From: Cannabis sativa
Taxonomy: Eukaryota > Streptophyta > Magnoliopsida > Rosales > Cannabaceae
Assembly (NCBI RefSeq): GCF_029168945.1
Contig: NC_083610.1
Coordinates: 71,477,580-71,541,579, forward strand
Direction of reading: 5' to 3'
Length of the DNA stretch: 64,000 nucleotides
In this document: positions 1-11,937 of the stretch, in pieces
Layout: the number at the start of each line of letters is the position of its first letter
Position numbering within the stretch: position 1 is the first letter of the stretch
Program-made: the position numbers and the translations under genes
The notes under the pieces: model-generated
Told to the model about the DNA's origin: nothing
The model's input: the letters and a program-made list of their open reading frames with translations, nothing else
Databases searched by the model: none

Positions 1-799
1 AATTTGAACTCGAAAAAATCAATATATAAAATTGTGTCTGTAAACATGAAACACTAATCAAGTTTCTACTAAAATTAGGAATATATAAAACATTCTCTAA
101 AAGTAAAAACTTCTTAGAATTAAACTTGATTCGGTACATTCCTCTTGCTTTAACCGATACCAACTCGCCATTTCCAACTTTAAGCTTTAACTCATCCGGG
201 TGAAGATTCTCCCAAGTTTCAAGCATTTGTAATGAAGAACATACATGGTTAGTAGATCCGGAATCAACAATCCGGGAGGATTTGTCGTTCTCTAAAACAC
301 ATGATTCAAATACAAAAGCATCACCTTCGTTTGAATTGTCTAAAAGCACAGGACATTGTTCTTCTTTATGTCCCTTTCCATTACAATTCGCACATAGAAC
401 ATGATGTCTGACATTTGTACTTGAAGAAGCAGCTTTGTTGGAGCCCTCATGCTTAATCTTCTTCCTCTGATTAAAGCTTGCAATGCTAGGAGGTCTCATT
501 GCAAGCAGATCCCGCTCATGGGCCCTCAACTCAGACTCGAGTTTGTCCATGTCGGAGGAGTTAGGATTGTTCAATAAGTAATATAGAACAAAACTGTTAT
601 ACTCCTGAGGAAGACTATAAAGTATGAGTTTTACCCATTGTTCCTTTGATAAATCAATTCCTAGTAGATTTGCCTTTTGGAATTTCAAATTCATCAACAA
701 TAGGTGCGAGTTAATGCAACTACCAGGATGCATTTTCACACTATTGAGTTCTTTTGCAAAGATACTAACTAGGAGTGGATCGGGATGAGGGTTATTCAT
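1..799 (-). CDS. gag (C-terminal half) and protease of copia A, partial
   Basis: The minus-strand frame is open from an in-frame ATG at 799 through position 1, about 266 codons, and runs off the window. In order it shows a gag segment with the signature LSKEQW and LPQEYNSFV (UBN2-type gag), a CCHC zinc knuckle (CANCNGKGHKEEQC), and an aspartic protease site IVDSGSTNH. The residue before the protease motif is Arg, where element E has Trp (STWIVDSG versus SSRIVDSG). Upstream of the ATG a one-base insertion relative to E breaks the frame, and no N-terminal half of gag is visible. Function by family: capsid/nucleocapsid and polyprotein processing in the retroelement particle. It is unclear whether the copy is active, because most of pol is outside the window. 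Confidence 0.75.
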   Translation of the reverse strand, partial: MNNPHPDPLLVSIFAKELNSVKMHPGSCINSHLLLMNLKFQKANLLGIDLSKEQWVKLILYSLPQEYNSFVLYYLLNNPNSSDMDKLESELRAHERDLLAMRPPSIASFNQRKKIKHEGSNKAASSSTNVRHHVLCANCNGKGHKEEQCPVLLDNSNEGDAFVFESCVLENDKSSRIVDSGSTNHVCSSLQMLETWENLHPDELKLKVGNGELVSVKARGMYRIKFNSKKFLLLENVLYIPNFSRNLISVSCLQTQFYILIFSSSN

Positions 800-3399
800 A
801 TTGGCACTACAACATATCAATAAACAGAAGTAAGGTTTTGGTTCTATAAATTCATACACAGGTTCAGAAAACAAATAATCACTTATGTTATAAAAATACT
901 AAATCTAACATAGTTTATTTTCCAAGGTTTCCAACGAACTGATACAGTGTCCCGTTTAGGCGAGAGTCAAAGCATCATCCATTGAATAGAGTTGTCAATT
1001 CATCTAAAATGTCAAACATTCTAGCAACCTTTTATTCGATCAAGATTGGAATTCAGCGTTGTCCCGTTTAGGCGAGAGTCAAGGCAATTCTATCTTATGA
1101 GCTTCTACCATTGTTTCGCATTCTTATAAGTCTTACATAGTCGCCACCATTAGGATGGTCATGAACCATATAAATAAACCTATAAGAATACTTATCTTTC
1201 GAGATTAAACGGCGCTAACTTGCTAATGAACGTTCCTCCATTAGGGAGGATTACTCACTAAAACAATAGCTATGTAAAACCAACAATGGAGATCGAATTT
1301 CTCTTTGATTAAAGCTCATTATTTAAACATGTATTTTGTTTAATCATTTATATTCCATATCTCAATAATGAAATATTACAAATTAAAGTAAAAACTTTAA
1401 TTAAATTTCAAAAATGGAATAATTCTGAAAAATATCTTATTTAAGTTGTTTAGAAAATCTAAATACCCAACTTAAAATATTCTTCAAACAATGACTTAAT
1501 TAAATATTACCAATTAAGTAGTAACCACTTAATTTAGAAGATGTTCCATTTTAAGTTCCCATATTTAGAAAATATCAACTTAAAAAATATCTAAAGAATC
1601 TTAATAACCAATTGCCAAAATTCCTCAACTTAATTTATAATAGGTAATTCAAAAATATTCAAATCCAAGTTGATTTGATAGATTTAACTAAATCTCAACT
1701 TAAATAGGAATATTTAATGAAATTATAAAATTAAGATTCAGAAGGAATTTATATGGTTATAATTCCATATTTAATTAAACAAGAAAAATACATATAGCTT
1801 TCCAGAATATGACTATTCAAACTATGTTTTTCTTAAATTAATTTCAAGGAACAATGAAATTAATTATGTTGCTAATCAATCTTTTATTAGGTCAAACTAA
1901 TATAATTAACCTAGCACAGTTATCCAAATCAGGCAAATGGGCCTTCACAATTGGGGTTGTTCATGTGAGGGGGGGCTAGGTCCAGTATGTCGCACCCACT
2001 TCTAAGGCTCCCAACTCTCACACAAGGCCCAAAAGAGAGGAATTTAACCTTACAATGAATAACTGTTATTAATTGAATAGGCTCACAACTAAATGAGCCT
2101 AAATAAAATCTATCAGTTATGATATTTTATTTAGCAACAACCACCTATATGTATCTATAATAGAAATTAAACATATAGGCTCACACATGCATACACATTT
2201 GGATGGATCCTATCATGTTGCTAGGTCATACACAGATGAAAGAAGTTTGTAAAAATTACCTGTTACAAATTATTTACTTGATCTATCGTCAATTGAACCT
2301 TTGGTTAAAATTAGATCATCTGATCTATCATCAAGTTAACCAAGGCAATTTAGATCAAGCAATAATAGGTTTTAGAAAACTTACAAACAATCTAAAACAC
2401 ATACTCCTGCAACAAGGTTAGATTTGGATAGTTGGATGTAGGATTTATTTAATTTTAATCATTTATTTCGAAAAATAAAATAAAATTAAACCTACTATTT
2501 TGAAAAATTAGGTTTTGGGTAACCTAAATGTCATTTCAAAATAAATCGCTAACTTTCCTTTTAAATTTCATGTTATTTAATAAATTAAATAATAAAATAG
2601 AAAATGGTAAATACATACCCTTTTCTTGTTTTACAATTTAATTTAATTAAAAAATAACAAGATTTAAAAGTTAACAAAAATATCTTATTTCCTCTTTTAA
2701 AATTATCATGATTATTGTGATCTTATTTTAATTAAGGTCAAGTTACCAAAAAAGAAAAATTAATATCTGACCTTAAAAAAAATAAAATAATCAAATTTTA
2801 AAGGAAATAAGAAAAAGGTAAGCAAAACTTGATTTTTTTCTATTTTCAAAATCAAATTACACTAATATCTAAAATTAATTTTAAAAATTAAAATTAATTT
2901 ATTTCTGATAATTAGATTTGAAATTTGAAAAACAAAAATCAACATACAAAACTACACAAAAAATCGGAATTTAATTCCATGAAATAGCATGAAAAATCGA
3001 AAAAATTGGAAAATTGGATGAACTGTATGGATGGCATGCTGTGCATGGCCATCCGCGCGCGGATCTGGGGTGATTGGCCGAGAAATCACGGCGCAGGAAG
3101 GCTGCAAGCAGCCATTCCGCGCGCGTGATGATGTTGCTCGTCACCCCGATTTTTCCAATTTTCAAAAATTCATAACTAATTCAAATTAAATCGAAATCGA
3201 GTTCTGTAAAAAGGTAAATTGCTTAGAATTTTCCAAACTATCCAACAAAAATAATTACAGAATAAAAACAGTAACCATTTTTCCCAGAATTCACAAACAA
3301 CACTCAAACATCAATATGACACTCAAAGCAACATGATACCATCCAAAAAACAAGCAAATCATTTTAAGTCCAAATTTCTTGCAAGAAAATCAATTACCA
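800..3399 (-). other. Non-coding leader of copia A
   Basis: About 2.6 kb between gag and the primer binding site. It is AT-rich with no family-like reading frame. A short GC-rich patch at about 3010-3150 contains several GCGCGC runs. Small frames here (for example 2971-3165) are not conserved in element E and are judged non-coding. Two copies of a sharp repeated motif occur near the gag end (listed separately). Confidence 0.7.
949..1082 (-). repeat. Paired conserved motif in the leader of A
   Basis: The plus-strand sequence GTCCCGTTTAGGCGAGAGTC followed by AA occurs at 949-970 and again at 1061-1082, 112 bp apart. Element E has the same pair with identical spacing (41504 and 41616), while the surrounding leader has drifted. 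The conservation suggests a functional RNA or DNA element of this family; its role is unknown. Confidence 0.8.
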
Positions 3400-3413
3400 T
3401 GGCTCTGATACCA
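3400..3413 (-). other. Primer binding site of A (initiator tRNA-Met)
   Basis: On the minus strand this reads TGGTATCAGAGCCA, the usual plant copia primer binding site complementary to the 3' end of initiator tRNA-Met. It lies two bases from the 5' LTR. Confidence 0.9.
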
Positions 3414-3415
3414 GT

Positions 3416-5298
3416 TGTTGGAAGTTATTTTACCAGGAACTTAGATCTACTCACAAGTATGTTGATTTAACAACCTAAATATGAACTTCTAAAACGATAT
3501 GAAATTAAACACATAAGAGTATCAGAAATATTATAGTGATTGCAGCGGAATATATATGTCTCCTCCCACTCAGATCTCTAACCCTTGATTCCTTTCTGTA
3601 GCAGAGTATAATCAAGATCTGAGCCCGAAAGTCCTTCTTTGTTATCTCTGAAATCTACACAGCCTTCCTCACTATGATTGAGGTATTACTTGATGTGTGT
3701 GGGCACTACTCTAGCACTCATACATTTCGAAACAGTGAAGGTATAGAGAGAGAGAGGGTGGCGGCTCAGAGAAAATTTTCTGAGAGAAAATTCTTTCAGA
3801 ATAATGCTGTGAAAAGGTTGTACAGATGTGTGAAACTCTGAAGCCTTTGCCTTCTATTAATAGAAGACCACCAAGGGCTATGATTGACATTTTGAACTGA
3901 GAAAATCAAAGGGAAAAGGAAGGTAAAGGGGCCGGCCTAGGCAATGTGGAAACAAGGCTTGCCTCTTTTCCAACTTTCCTTTTCCTACACTTGATAGTTT
4001 CCCTTTTGTGAAAAATTGCCAATTCCATTGTTCAACCATATTAATGATAAATCTAATTATTTAATAATTAAAAAATAATTATCAAATAATATATTATCAT
4101 TTATTTTATTAATAATGAAACTAATTAAAGTTTCCTAATTAATAAATATGCCCTTCAAAATCTCTATTTACTGTTTTGCCCTTAATAAGTGCTAAATTCT
4201 CAAACTGACAAGTCTATCTTGAGAATTTTTAATTGATTAATTAAAATCAATTAAATGAGTCCTACAAGTAATATCATCTCAACTAGTGAGGGGACCATGG
4301 GTCTATATATCCGAGCTTCCAATAAGCAGATCTAGAATTTACCACTTAAATTCACTGACTTATTAATTCTTCGTTGAAACCACACATAGAACTCAGAATT
4401 GCACTCTCAGTATATAGAATGCTCTATATGTTCCACCATATAGACACATTATTAGTTATCCATTGTTATAATCCTAATGTGATCAATGATCCTCTATATG
4501 GATGATCTACACTGTAAAGGGACTTAAATTACCGTAACACCCTACAATGTATTTTATCCTTAAAACACTTAACCCTGTATAAATGATATTTCAACTAAGT
4601 GAAATGAGTACTCAATCATTTATCTCGTTTGGTTAAGCTCGAAGGAAATCACCCTTTGCTTACTATTCGCCAGATAGAAGCTATAGATTCCATATTTATG
4701 TTAGCGCTCCCACTCAATCGCACTACCGTGTTCCCAAAATGTATGTATTGCCCAGACTAAAGTTTTAGGCTTAACTAACAAATCAAAGAACACGAATAAC
4801 ACTCTTAAAATTAAGCCTAACCATATCAGGATTTAGATCATGTGATCTAGGATCAACTTATGATATTGAATTGAATAGATGTTTACGGTAAGTTTCAAAA
4901 TCTAATTCAAAGTTCAATATCGGTCCATTCCAATGCATACTCCATGCATCCAACCTGAGCTTTACTTTAACCTATGTTCTGGAAAGAACATAACATTTCT
5001 CCAAATGTAAGTAAACTCTGTTGTAGATTGTCATATCAGTGAAACCCAGTGTTTTGATAAATCTAGGAATACTTTAATCACATAGTCATGTTTATTTTCC
5101 ACTGTGTTGACAACACAATAAACATGTTCAAGTATGTGAAAAGGGTTTGGATGAATTTATAAATCAAATAGACAAGCAATTGATTAAGTGAACCAAAACA
5201 TACACAAGTGAATGAAAAATTACTTCTGTTACTTTATTGATATAGAATAATCTGGATTACATTGAAACAGAGTTTTATTTAGGGCATAAAACCCAACA
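3416..5298 (-). repeat. 5' LTR of copia A
   Basis: 1883 bp, starting TGTTGG and ending CCAACA, an inverted terminal pair with the canonical TG...CA ends. It aligns end to end with the two LTRs of element E (1869 and 1871 bp) with visible divergence, so A and E belong to one family but are separate insertions. Confidence 0.9.
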
Positions 5299-5599
5299 GA
5301 GTACATATGAATTACACTCAATAACGCAATATCAATAATTCTCTATGAACATAACGCAAAATGCATTCCTCAACTAAAGCTATAATGAATGTTATAGAAC
5401 CAAAGATATTTTTACTAGAATTCTTCTTTACACACGATCTTCAAGAGACTAGTGATATCGACTGATATTCAACAAATTCAATCATCTGACAATCTTACAA
5501 ATTTATTCACAAAATTATTACTAACATCAACATTTGAGAAGATGAGATATAAGATTACAATTCGTCGATTATAAGATCTTCACGAATGCCTAAATGAGA
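5299..5599. other. Intergenic spacer between elements A and B
   Basis: AT-rich sequence with no open frame or recognisable repeat. Confidence 0.5.
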
Positions 5600-5886
5600 G
5601 GAGTTTAAAGAATTAAAAAATAGCAGGGGCATTTTAGTCTTTCTTGAATTCTCCACTGGTTTTTTAAAGTGCAAAAGTGATGGAATCTTTCCTTTATTTT
5701 TGTGCCAATTCGGTTAGTATTAGGTTGTGTAATAATACTTTTGCTTTAACAAATGTTTACATGTGTATGCCACTGAATGGCTATTGTGTTTCTCCTCTTC
5801 GAAGTCACTGGCCTATAAATGAAATAAATGTTGTCTCACTAATTTGAGCTGAGATATTTGTTTTTCCTTTTTTGTTAGATTTTAAA
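5600..5886 (+). repeat. 5' LTR of copia B
   Basis: Matches the 3' LTR at 10346-10592 (shared blocks around GGGCATTTT, GTGATGGAATC and TTTTTGTGCCAATTC). A TATA-like CCTATAAATG lies near 5814-5823. It ends just before the primer binding site. The left border is approximate. Confidence 0.75.
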
Positions 5887-5888
5887 CT

Positions 5889-5900
5889 TGGTATCAGAGC
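5889..5900 (+). other. Primer binding site of B
   Basis: TGGTATCAGAGC, initiator tRNA-Met type, directly after the 5' LTR. It fixes the orientation as plus. Confidence 0.88.
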
Positions 5901-6048
5901 GCTCTAGGCCACCGCCATGGCAAATCCAGACTCAGCTCCAACTCAACAATAACGGATCTAAAGTTTAGGGACTGCTACATTAGACACGTCTCACTAAAAC
6001 TAGCCAAAAATAATAGCACAAATAAATGTACTTGTTCAGACTGCTACA

Positions 6049-9000
6049 ATGAGTCCAACACATATGGCTACTCCCTTTAGTAGCACACTCAGTCAACCAT
6101 TCACTAAGAAGCTTGAAAAAACAACTTTTCCCTGTGGAAGACGATGGTTTTCACCATTATTCAAGGTCACAGATTCAAAGGTTTCATCAATGGCCAAAAG
6201 GCCTGTCCAGAGGAGTTCATCACTTCAGGTATCCCTAATTCCCTTAATTATCATGTTACCATTAACCTTGACTATGAAAATTGGGTTGTTCATTACCAGT
6301 TATTAATGGAATGGGTCTACTGTTCGATGATCGAAAGTATTGTGTCCAAAGTAATGGGATGTCAATCAGCTCATGTACTTTGGACAACACTTGAATATCT
6401 CTATGGTGCATACTCACAGGCTCACACTAATGATCTCCACACCAAACTTTAGACAACAAGGAAAGCATCTATACCAATGACTGATTATCTAAAGCGAATG
6501 CATATGTGGGCTTACTCACTTGCACTCGTTGGAAAACCTTATCCGGAAAGTCATCTAGTGTCCAATGTATTATCTGGTTTGGAGATTGAATACTCGTCGA
6601 TTGTCTTTCTAATTGAGTCCAAATCTAAAACAACTTGGCAAGAACTACAAAGCATACTCCTCAGCTTCGACAACAAACTGGAAAGGTTGTTTGCTACCAC
6701 TCCTAGCCATAAGAACCTAGTTTCACCATCGGCCAACTTGGCTCAGAAACCAACTGGTCATTGTGGCTCTCGATTCACAAACTAGTACCATCAACATGGG
6801 CGAGGCTCCTCTTTAAACTTAGGATCTCGAGGAAGAAATGGAAATCGTGGCAGGGGTCGTCGTGGTCATTTTGGAGGGTCCAAGTCTGTCAAGTATGGAC
6901 ACTCAACTGTTGTTTGTTACAACAGGTACGATGAGAATTACATGGGACATCAGCCACCAAGACATCGAAATCAGGAAAAAAAATTCAGTGCACTTGTTGT
7001 TAGACCACAAGTTCTCAATGATAATAGTTGGTACACAAATAGTGGAGTGAGCAACCATTTGACTGTTGAAGATGGAAAGATGAGCAACAAGTCCATGTAT
7101 GGTGGTAAGGAGAAGATTACTGTTGGTGATGGTAATAAACTAACCATATCCCATATCAGCTCAGGCCAACTTAAAACTCATTCATCTGGACCTTCAATTC
7201 TTAAGAATCTCTTTCATGTTCCAAATATCACTAAGAATTTGATTAGTGTTTCTCAATTTACAACAAATAATAATGTATCTATTGAATTCTTTCCATCTAC
7301 TTGTTGTGTGAAGGATCAGGAGACAAGGAGAGTGGTTCTGTGAGGAGCTCTTGAGAATGGACTCTACTAGCTCAACACATCTCTCCTTTCTCAGCCAAAC
7401 AAATCATACCCTCAATCTTCTAAATCTAAGTCTATTTCTTTTGTCGGAGTCACTGCTACAACATATAAATCAAATAAAACTAGTGTGATGAGTATGTTTT
7501 GAGTTTGTGTCATAGAAGGCTCGGTCACCCTTCTCATGCAGTGTTGAGTCAAGTTTTAAAAACAACCAATGTAATGCCAGTTATGAATGAGAAATTAATT
7601 TTTTTTATGCATGTCAATATGGGAAATCCCACTGTTTACCTTTCAAAAACTCTATCAATCATGCCTCTAATGTTCTAGATCTCATACACAAGGATCTATG
7701 GGGACCAACTCTCATAAATTCACACATAAATTTTAGATTATACATTCACTTTATGGATGAACATAGCCGCTATACTTGGATCTTTCCACCAAAACATAAA
7801 TCTAATGTCCTTTTGGCTTTTGTTAAGTTCAAAGGATTGGTGGAAAACCAATTTGATAGGAAAATCAAAGCTCTTAGAACTGATTGGGGAGGTGAGTTCC
7901 AAGCATATACAGACATTGTCAATCAAAATGGCATTGTTTATCAACATTCATGCCCTCATACTTCTAAATAGAATGGAAGGGCTTAATGAAAGCATCGACA
8001 CATAGTCAAAATTAGACTCACTCTCTTAGCACAAGCATACATGCCACTCAAATGTTGGACAAATGCCTTCCACACTGTTGTTCATCTCATCAATCGTCTT
8101 CCTACTTCTATCCTCAATGAAAAATCTCCATATGAAGTCTTTTACTCCACAAAACTAGACTATAAATCTCTTAACGTTTTTGGTACTTACAACATGCTTT
8201 TCTTATCTGTGATTATATCAAACACACAAGTTTTAGTTTCACTCCTCTAAATGCATTAATTTTTGCTACAATGAAGCACACAAATGCTATAAATGCCTAA
8301 GTCCTCATGGGCGAATATACAATTTCAGGCATGTCATCTTTAATGAACATGAATTTCCATGTCAACATGGTTTCTTCATTGACATGAACAAATTGTCACT
8401 CTTGACACACCTCATGCTTGGTTCACTCTTCCTACTGTACATCATACTACCCTCAACACTTACCAAATACACTATCATATGTAACACCTGATTCTCACTC
8501 AGACAACACACCTATCAGTCCTAGCCTTGCAGAATCACCACCTCAGTCTCTAGACTCATCCTCACAGCAGGTATACTCTCCTCCCTCTGATCCTAAACTT
8601 GATATCTCACCATTGCATCAGTCCCTTGTAGCTGTCTCACAGAATATAGATTGTGCATCCACAAATAACAGTTCTACACATGTTACCACACTATTCACAA
8701 TTCAGCCATTAAGGCCCTTTCATCCAATGATTACTCGAGCAAAGACACGGGTCTTCAAACCTAAATTCTACCTTGGCCATGCTAAATTTGATCTCTCGCG
8801 TCATGAACCGTACTCTCTCAAAGATGCACTTCAACATGAGGGGAGTAATCGTGCTATGAATGAAGAAATGACAACTCTTTATCGCAATCGAACGTGAATT
8901 TTGGTTGATATCACTATTGTTCATATTCCCCACATAGTAGGTTGTAAGTGGATATATAAAATCAAGTACAATTTTGATGGCAGCTTCTAAAGATTCAAAG

Positions 9001-10310
9001 CACGCCTTGTCAACAACGGTTTTCATCAACATCTAAGAGTTGATTTTGGTGAAATGTTTAGTCCCTTGATCAAATCCTTAACTGTTCGAGTTGTTTTGAC
9101 AATCGCAGTAGCACACAATTCGGAAATCCGACAATAAGATATCAACAACACATTCCTTAACGGAGTGCTTAAGGAAGATGTATATATACATGATGCAACC
9201 TCCAAGATCTGAAGATGCAACAAAACCTCACTATGTGTGTAAGCTTAATAAATCTGTCGCTATGGACTAAGATAGACCCCTAGATCATGGTAAAAAGACC
9301 TTATTTGACTGGAATTTTTAAAATTCTAAAACCGATTCATCTCTGTTTATGTTGAAAACCCTAAATTTTGTTATTATGATACTCATCTATGTAGATGATA
9401 TCATAATAACAGGTAACAACTCAAGTGAAATTAAGCAGTTTATTGATAGGTTTAACAAGGTGTTCTCTTTCAAGGACTTGGGACACTTGCATTACTTTCT
9501 TGGAATAAAGGTATTCAAGGATGACACAGGAGTCTATTTGTCACAAAGAAAATACATAGTGAGCTCTTATAGAAATATAAGATGGAAAACATCAAGCCAA
9601 GCCCAACACCAATGACAATAGGGAAACCTCTTTGATTAGTGATGGTGATTACCTAGAAAATCCATCTCTATACAGGAGTGTCATTGGTGCCTTACAATAT
9701 CTGAGCCAAACTCGGCCAAATATCTCTTTTGTGGTCAACAAATTAAATCAATTTCTCAAAAGTCAAACTTTTATACATTGGGGGGCTACTAAAAGAATAT
9801 TAAAGTATCTCAAGGGCACAATGCATCACGAGATTCACATTTCCCCGAGTGACAACTTGACTTTACAAGGATTTTCAAACGCTGATTGGGCCTAATGTGC
9901 CGTCGATCAGAGGTCAATAACAAGATACTGTGTGTTCCTTGGAGAGTCCCTAATATTTTGGTCCTCGAAGAAATAAACTGTAGTTGCACGGTCTAGCACT
10001 GAGTCCAAATATAGATCTCTTACACATCTTGCAGCAGAGTTAGCGTGGTTACAGGAACTGATGCAAAAAATGAAGTATGAATGCCAACAACACCAATAAT
10101 TTAGTGTGATAACATGAGTGCCAGCGTGTTCGCATCGAATCCAGTATATCATGCGCGTACCAAACACATAGAGCTTGATTTACACTTTATAAGAGACAAA
10201 GTACTACATAAGAAACTCAAAATTCGCTACATTCTATTGCATGATCAGATCGCAGATTTCTTGACAAAAGGGCTCTCTCCAAGTCATTTTTAATTTCTGG
10301 TTAACAAGCT
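6049..10310 (+). pseudogene. Broken gag-pol of copia B
   Basis: Pieces of one copia polyprotein lie in order but in shifting frames. Gag (UBN2 type) is at 6144-6452 and 6477-6785. Protease is near 7030, with the catalytic motif changed to WYTNSGVSNH (the usual Asp is Asn). The integrase core at 7753-7971 shows DEHSRYTW and RTDWGGEF. Reverse transcriptase at 9349-9615 keeps IYVDDIIITG and FKDLGHLHYFLGI. The RT/RNase H link is at 9632-9895, and RNase H with RSSTESKYRS runs to about 10310. Stops and frameshifts separate nearly every block, so no functional polyprotein can be made. It is not related closely to the other copia copies in the window. Confidence 0.88.
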
Positions 10311-10345
10311 TGGACTGGCAAAGTCACTTCTTCGCTTGAAGGGTG

Positions 10346-10592
10346 GAGTTAAGAGAATTGAAAAATAGCATGGGCATTTTGGTCTATCCTAAATTCACCC
10401 GTAGTTTGTTGGAGTGCAAAGGTGATGGAATCGTTCTTTTATTTTTGTGCCAATTCTACTAGCATTGGATTGTGTAAATATTCTTTTTGCTTTAACATGT
10501 TTACAAGTGTATGCTATTAAATGATTATTGTATTTCTCTTTTTTTTTTTTTTTATCTCTTAATTGAATTTTCGTTCTATTAGATTTTTTAAC
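10346..10592 (+). repeat. 3' LTR of copia B
   Basis: Follows a purine-rich stretch (GAAGGGTGGAG) that is a likely polypurine tract. Aligns to the 5' LTR but is shorter, with an internal T run (about 10540) and a missing TATA segment. Ends near TTTTTTAACA. Confidence 0.75.
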
Positions 10593-11014
10593 AAAGTTTT
10601 GAATGAAACATTTATTATGGATATACAAAGGGAAGTATAAATAATATATGGATCATGTCCAAACCTTCCAATTAATTTTTAATTGTAATTACCATTATTC
10701 ATTTTTTTAATTTTTAATTTTGTAGCTCACATTTTCGTGGAAATAAAAGATCACCTCATTAAAAACTTAAGAAAATTCTCTTTCTGTTTTATTTTCTCAT
10801 TTTATCCTCATTTTCTTTTCTTATTCTTCATTTTATAATAAAAAAATTAATCTCATTTAATTTTGATCTTTTATACCGACCTATATATGAATATAGAGAA
10901 AAATATCTTATATTAATATTTCAAACAATTATTCAATCATTTTAGTGATTAATTAATGGAGAAACACAACTTTTTCAATTATTTTGTTTTTAGGATTTTT
11001 CAAAAGTTGAACAC
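10593..11014. other. AT-rich spacer
   Basis: No gene, repeat or element end recognised. It leads into the RNase H-like pseudogene. Confidence 0.5.
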
Positions 11015-11395
11015 GGTTAGTTCTTGCTCAATGGAATCACGCTCGCTCAAGGAAGTTTGAGCCACTTCTTGTTCAACCTGGAACATTTGAGGTTGGTGAG
11101 CATTGGGAGAAACCTGCTCCAAATAAGCTCAAAATTAACACTGATAGTGCCATGTTTGAGACTGCAAAATGCATATGGTTCGAGTGTTGTTGTTAGGAAT
11201 GATGAGGGGAAGTTGGTCAAGGCGTTATCAGTATACTCTCCTGGTGGTGTCCAACTTGAAATTGCAGAGATTGTGGATATTAAGAAGGCCTTAAGTTGGA
11301 TCAAACGGAAAGAGGATCATAATCGTTGAAATCGACTGTCTTTTGGCGTTACAAGCTCTGGATAGTTCCACTTGTATGCCTTTGTTGTTTGGGTT
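11015..11395 (+). pseudogene. RNase H-like (RVT_3) pseudogene, first part
   Basis: The plus strand encodes the start of a plant RNase H-like domain of the kind at the C-terminus of LINEs and domesticated relatives. WEKPAPNKLKINTDS matches the family start (W..P..g..KiNtDgA). After one frameshift, YGSSVVVRNDEGKLVKALSV follows. The frame then continues as EIDCLLALQALDSS up to 11395, where copia C is inserted. The domain resumes at 18454 with the family's late motif. The conserved Gly after the catalytic Asp is Ser (NTDS). It is probably the tail of a LINE, because no upstream reverse transcriptase is visible. Confidence 0.75.
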
Positions 11396-11400
11396 GTTGG

Positions 11401-11921
11401 TATAAGAATATTTTTTATTTAAGGAAATATATTTCTATTTAAAGAAATAAATTTCTATTTAAGGAAATAAATAAATAATTGATTTTCCAGATAAATGAAT
11501 ATTTTATATTCATTGAATCTGGACAAAATCAATTACGTAATATTCTATATATGGTCAGATTTCTATATTCATTACCTGATTTGATTTCCTGAATTAATTG
11601 TCAAAATATTCTGACAATTAATGTGGCACAGATACTGATGGAGTATCTCACCTATAAATATAGGGTCTCGGTCCCCGAGCTCCTCACTCATTCTGTTCAT
11701 AACAGCAAAATTCCATCTAAAGAGAGTTGAGAGAGCGAGGAAGCCCGATTACCCACATCAATCGGTTTCTTTTGCAGATCATGCTTATGTGGGACTAAAG
11801 CTCAAAGATTCAATGGCTGGAGGTATTTCGATCCTTAAATTATAGTGCATATATGATTTATTAATTCCGCACTTTATTCATAATCATGTATGTTTTAGTC
11901 TATACAAATAAATGTCTAACA
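11401..11921 (+). repeat. 5' LTR of copia C
   Basis: 521 bp. By direct comparison it differs from the 3' LTR (520 bp) by one T in a T-run near 11415 and one C/T change near 11905. Begins TATAAG, ends CTAACA. Confidence 0.95.
11651..11661 (+). promoter_or_regulatory. TATA box in the C LTR
   Basis: CCTATAAATAT, a well-formed TATA box followed by a GC-richer stretch where LTR transcription would start. The same sequence is in the 3' LTR. Confidence 0.6.
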
Positions 11922-11923
11922 GT

Positions 11924-11937
11924 TGGTATCAGAGCGG
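11924..11937 (+). other. Primer binding site of C
   Basis: TGGTATCAGAGCGG, initiator tRNA-Met type, two bases after the LTR end. The intact site agrees with recent reverse transcription. Confidence 0.9.

Larger units (their letters stand above)
1..5298 (-). mobile_element. Ty1/copia retrotransposon A, 5' part, truncated by the window edge
   Basis: Read on the minus strand, this is the 5' portion of a copia element: 5' LTR (3416-5298), initiator-Met-type primer binding site, a long non-coding leader, then gag and protease continuing past position 1. It is closely related over its whole length to element E (35816-46074) but more diverged in the LTR. The 3' end and second LTR lie outside the window, so neither the target-site duplication nor the age can be read. 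Confidence 0.9.
5600..10592 (+). mobile_element. Old Ty1/copia retrotransposon B
   Basis: Complete in outline (LTR, primer binding site, gag, protease, integrase, reverse transcriptase, RNase H, LTR), about 5 kb, plus strand. The LTRs are recognisably related but diverged by many substitutions and indels, and the coding region has numerous frameshifts and stops, so it is an old insertion. The exact first base and the target-site duplication could not be fixed. Confidence 0.88.

Noticed and set aside
2971..3165. Frame in the GC-rich leader of element A
   Set aside because: The corresponding region of sister element E (43704-43952) encodes an unrelated peptide, so the frame is not conserved.
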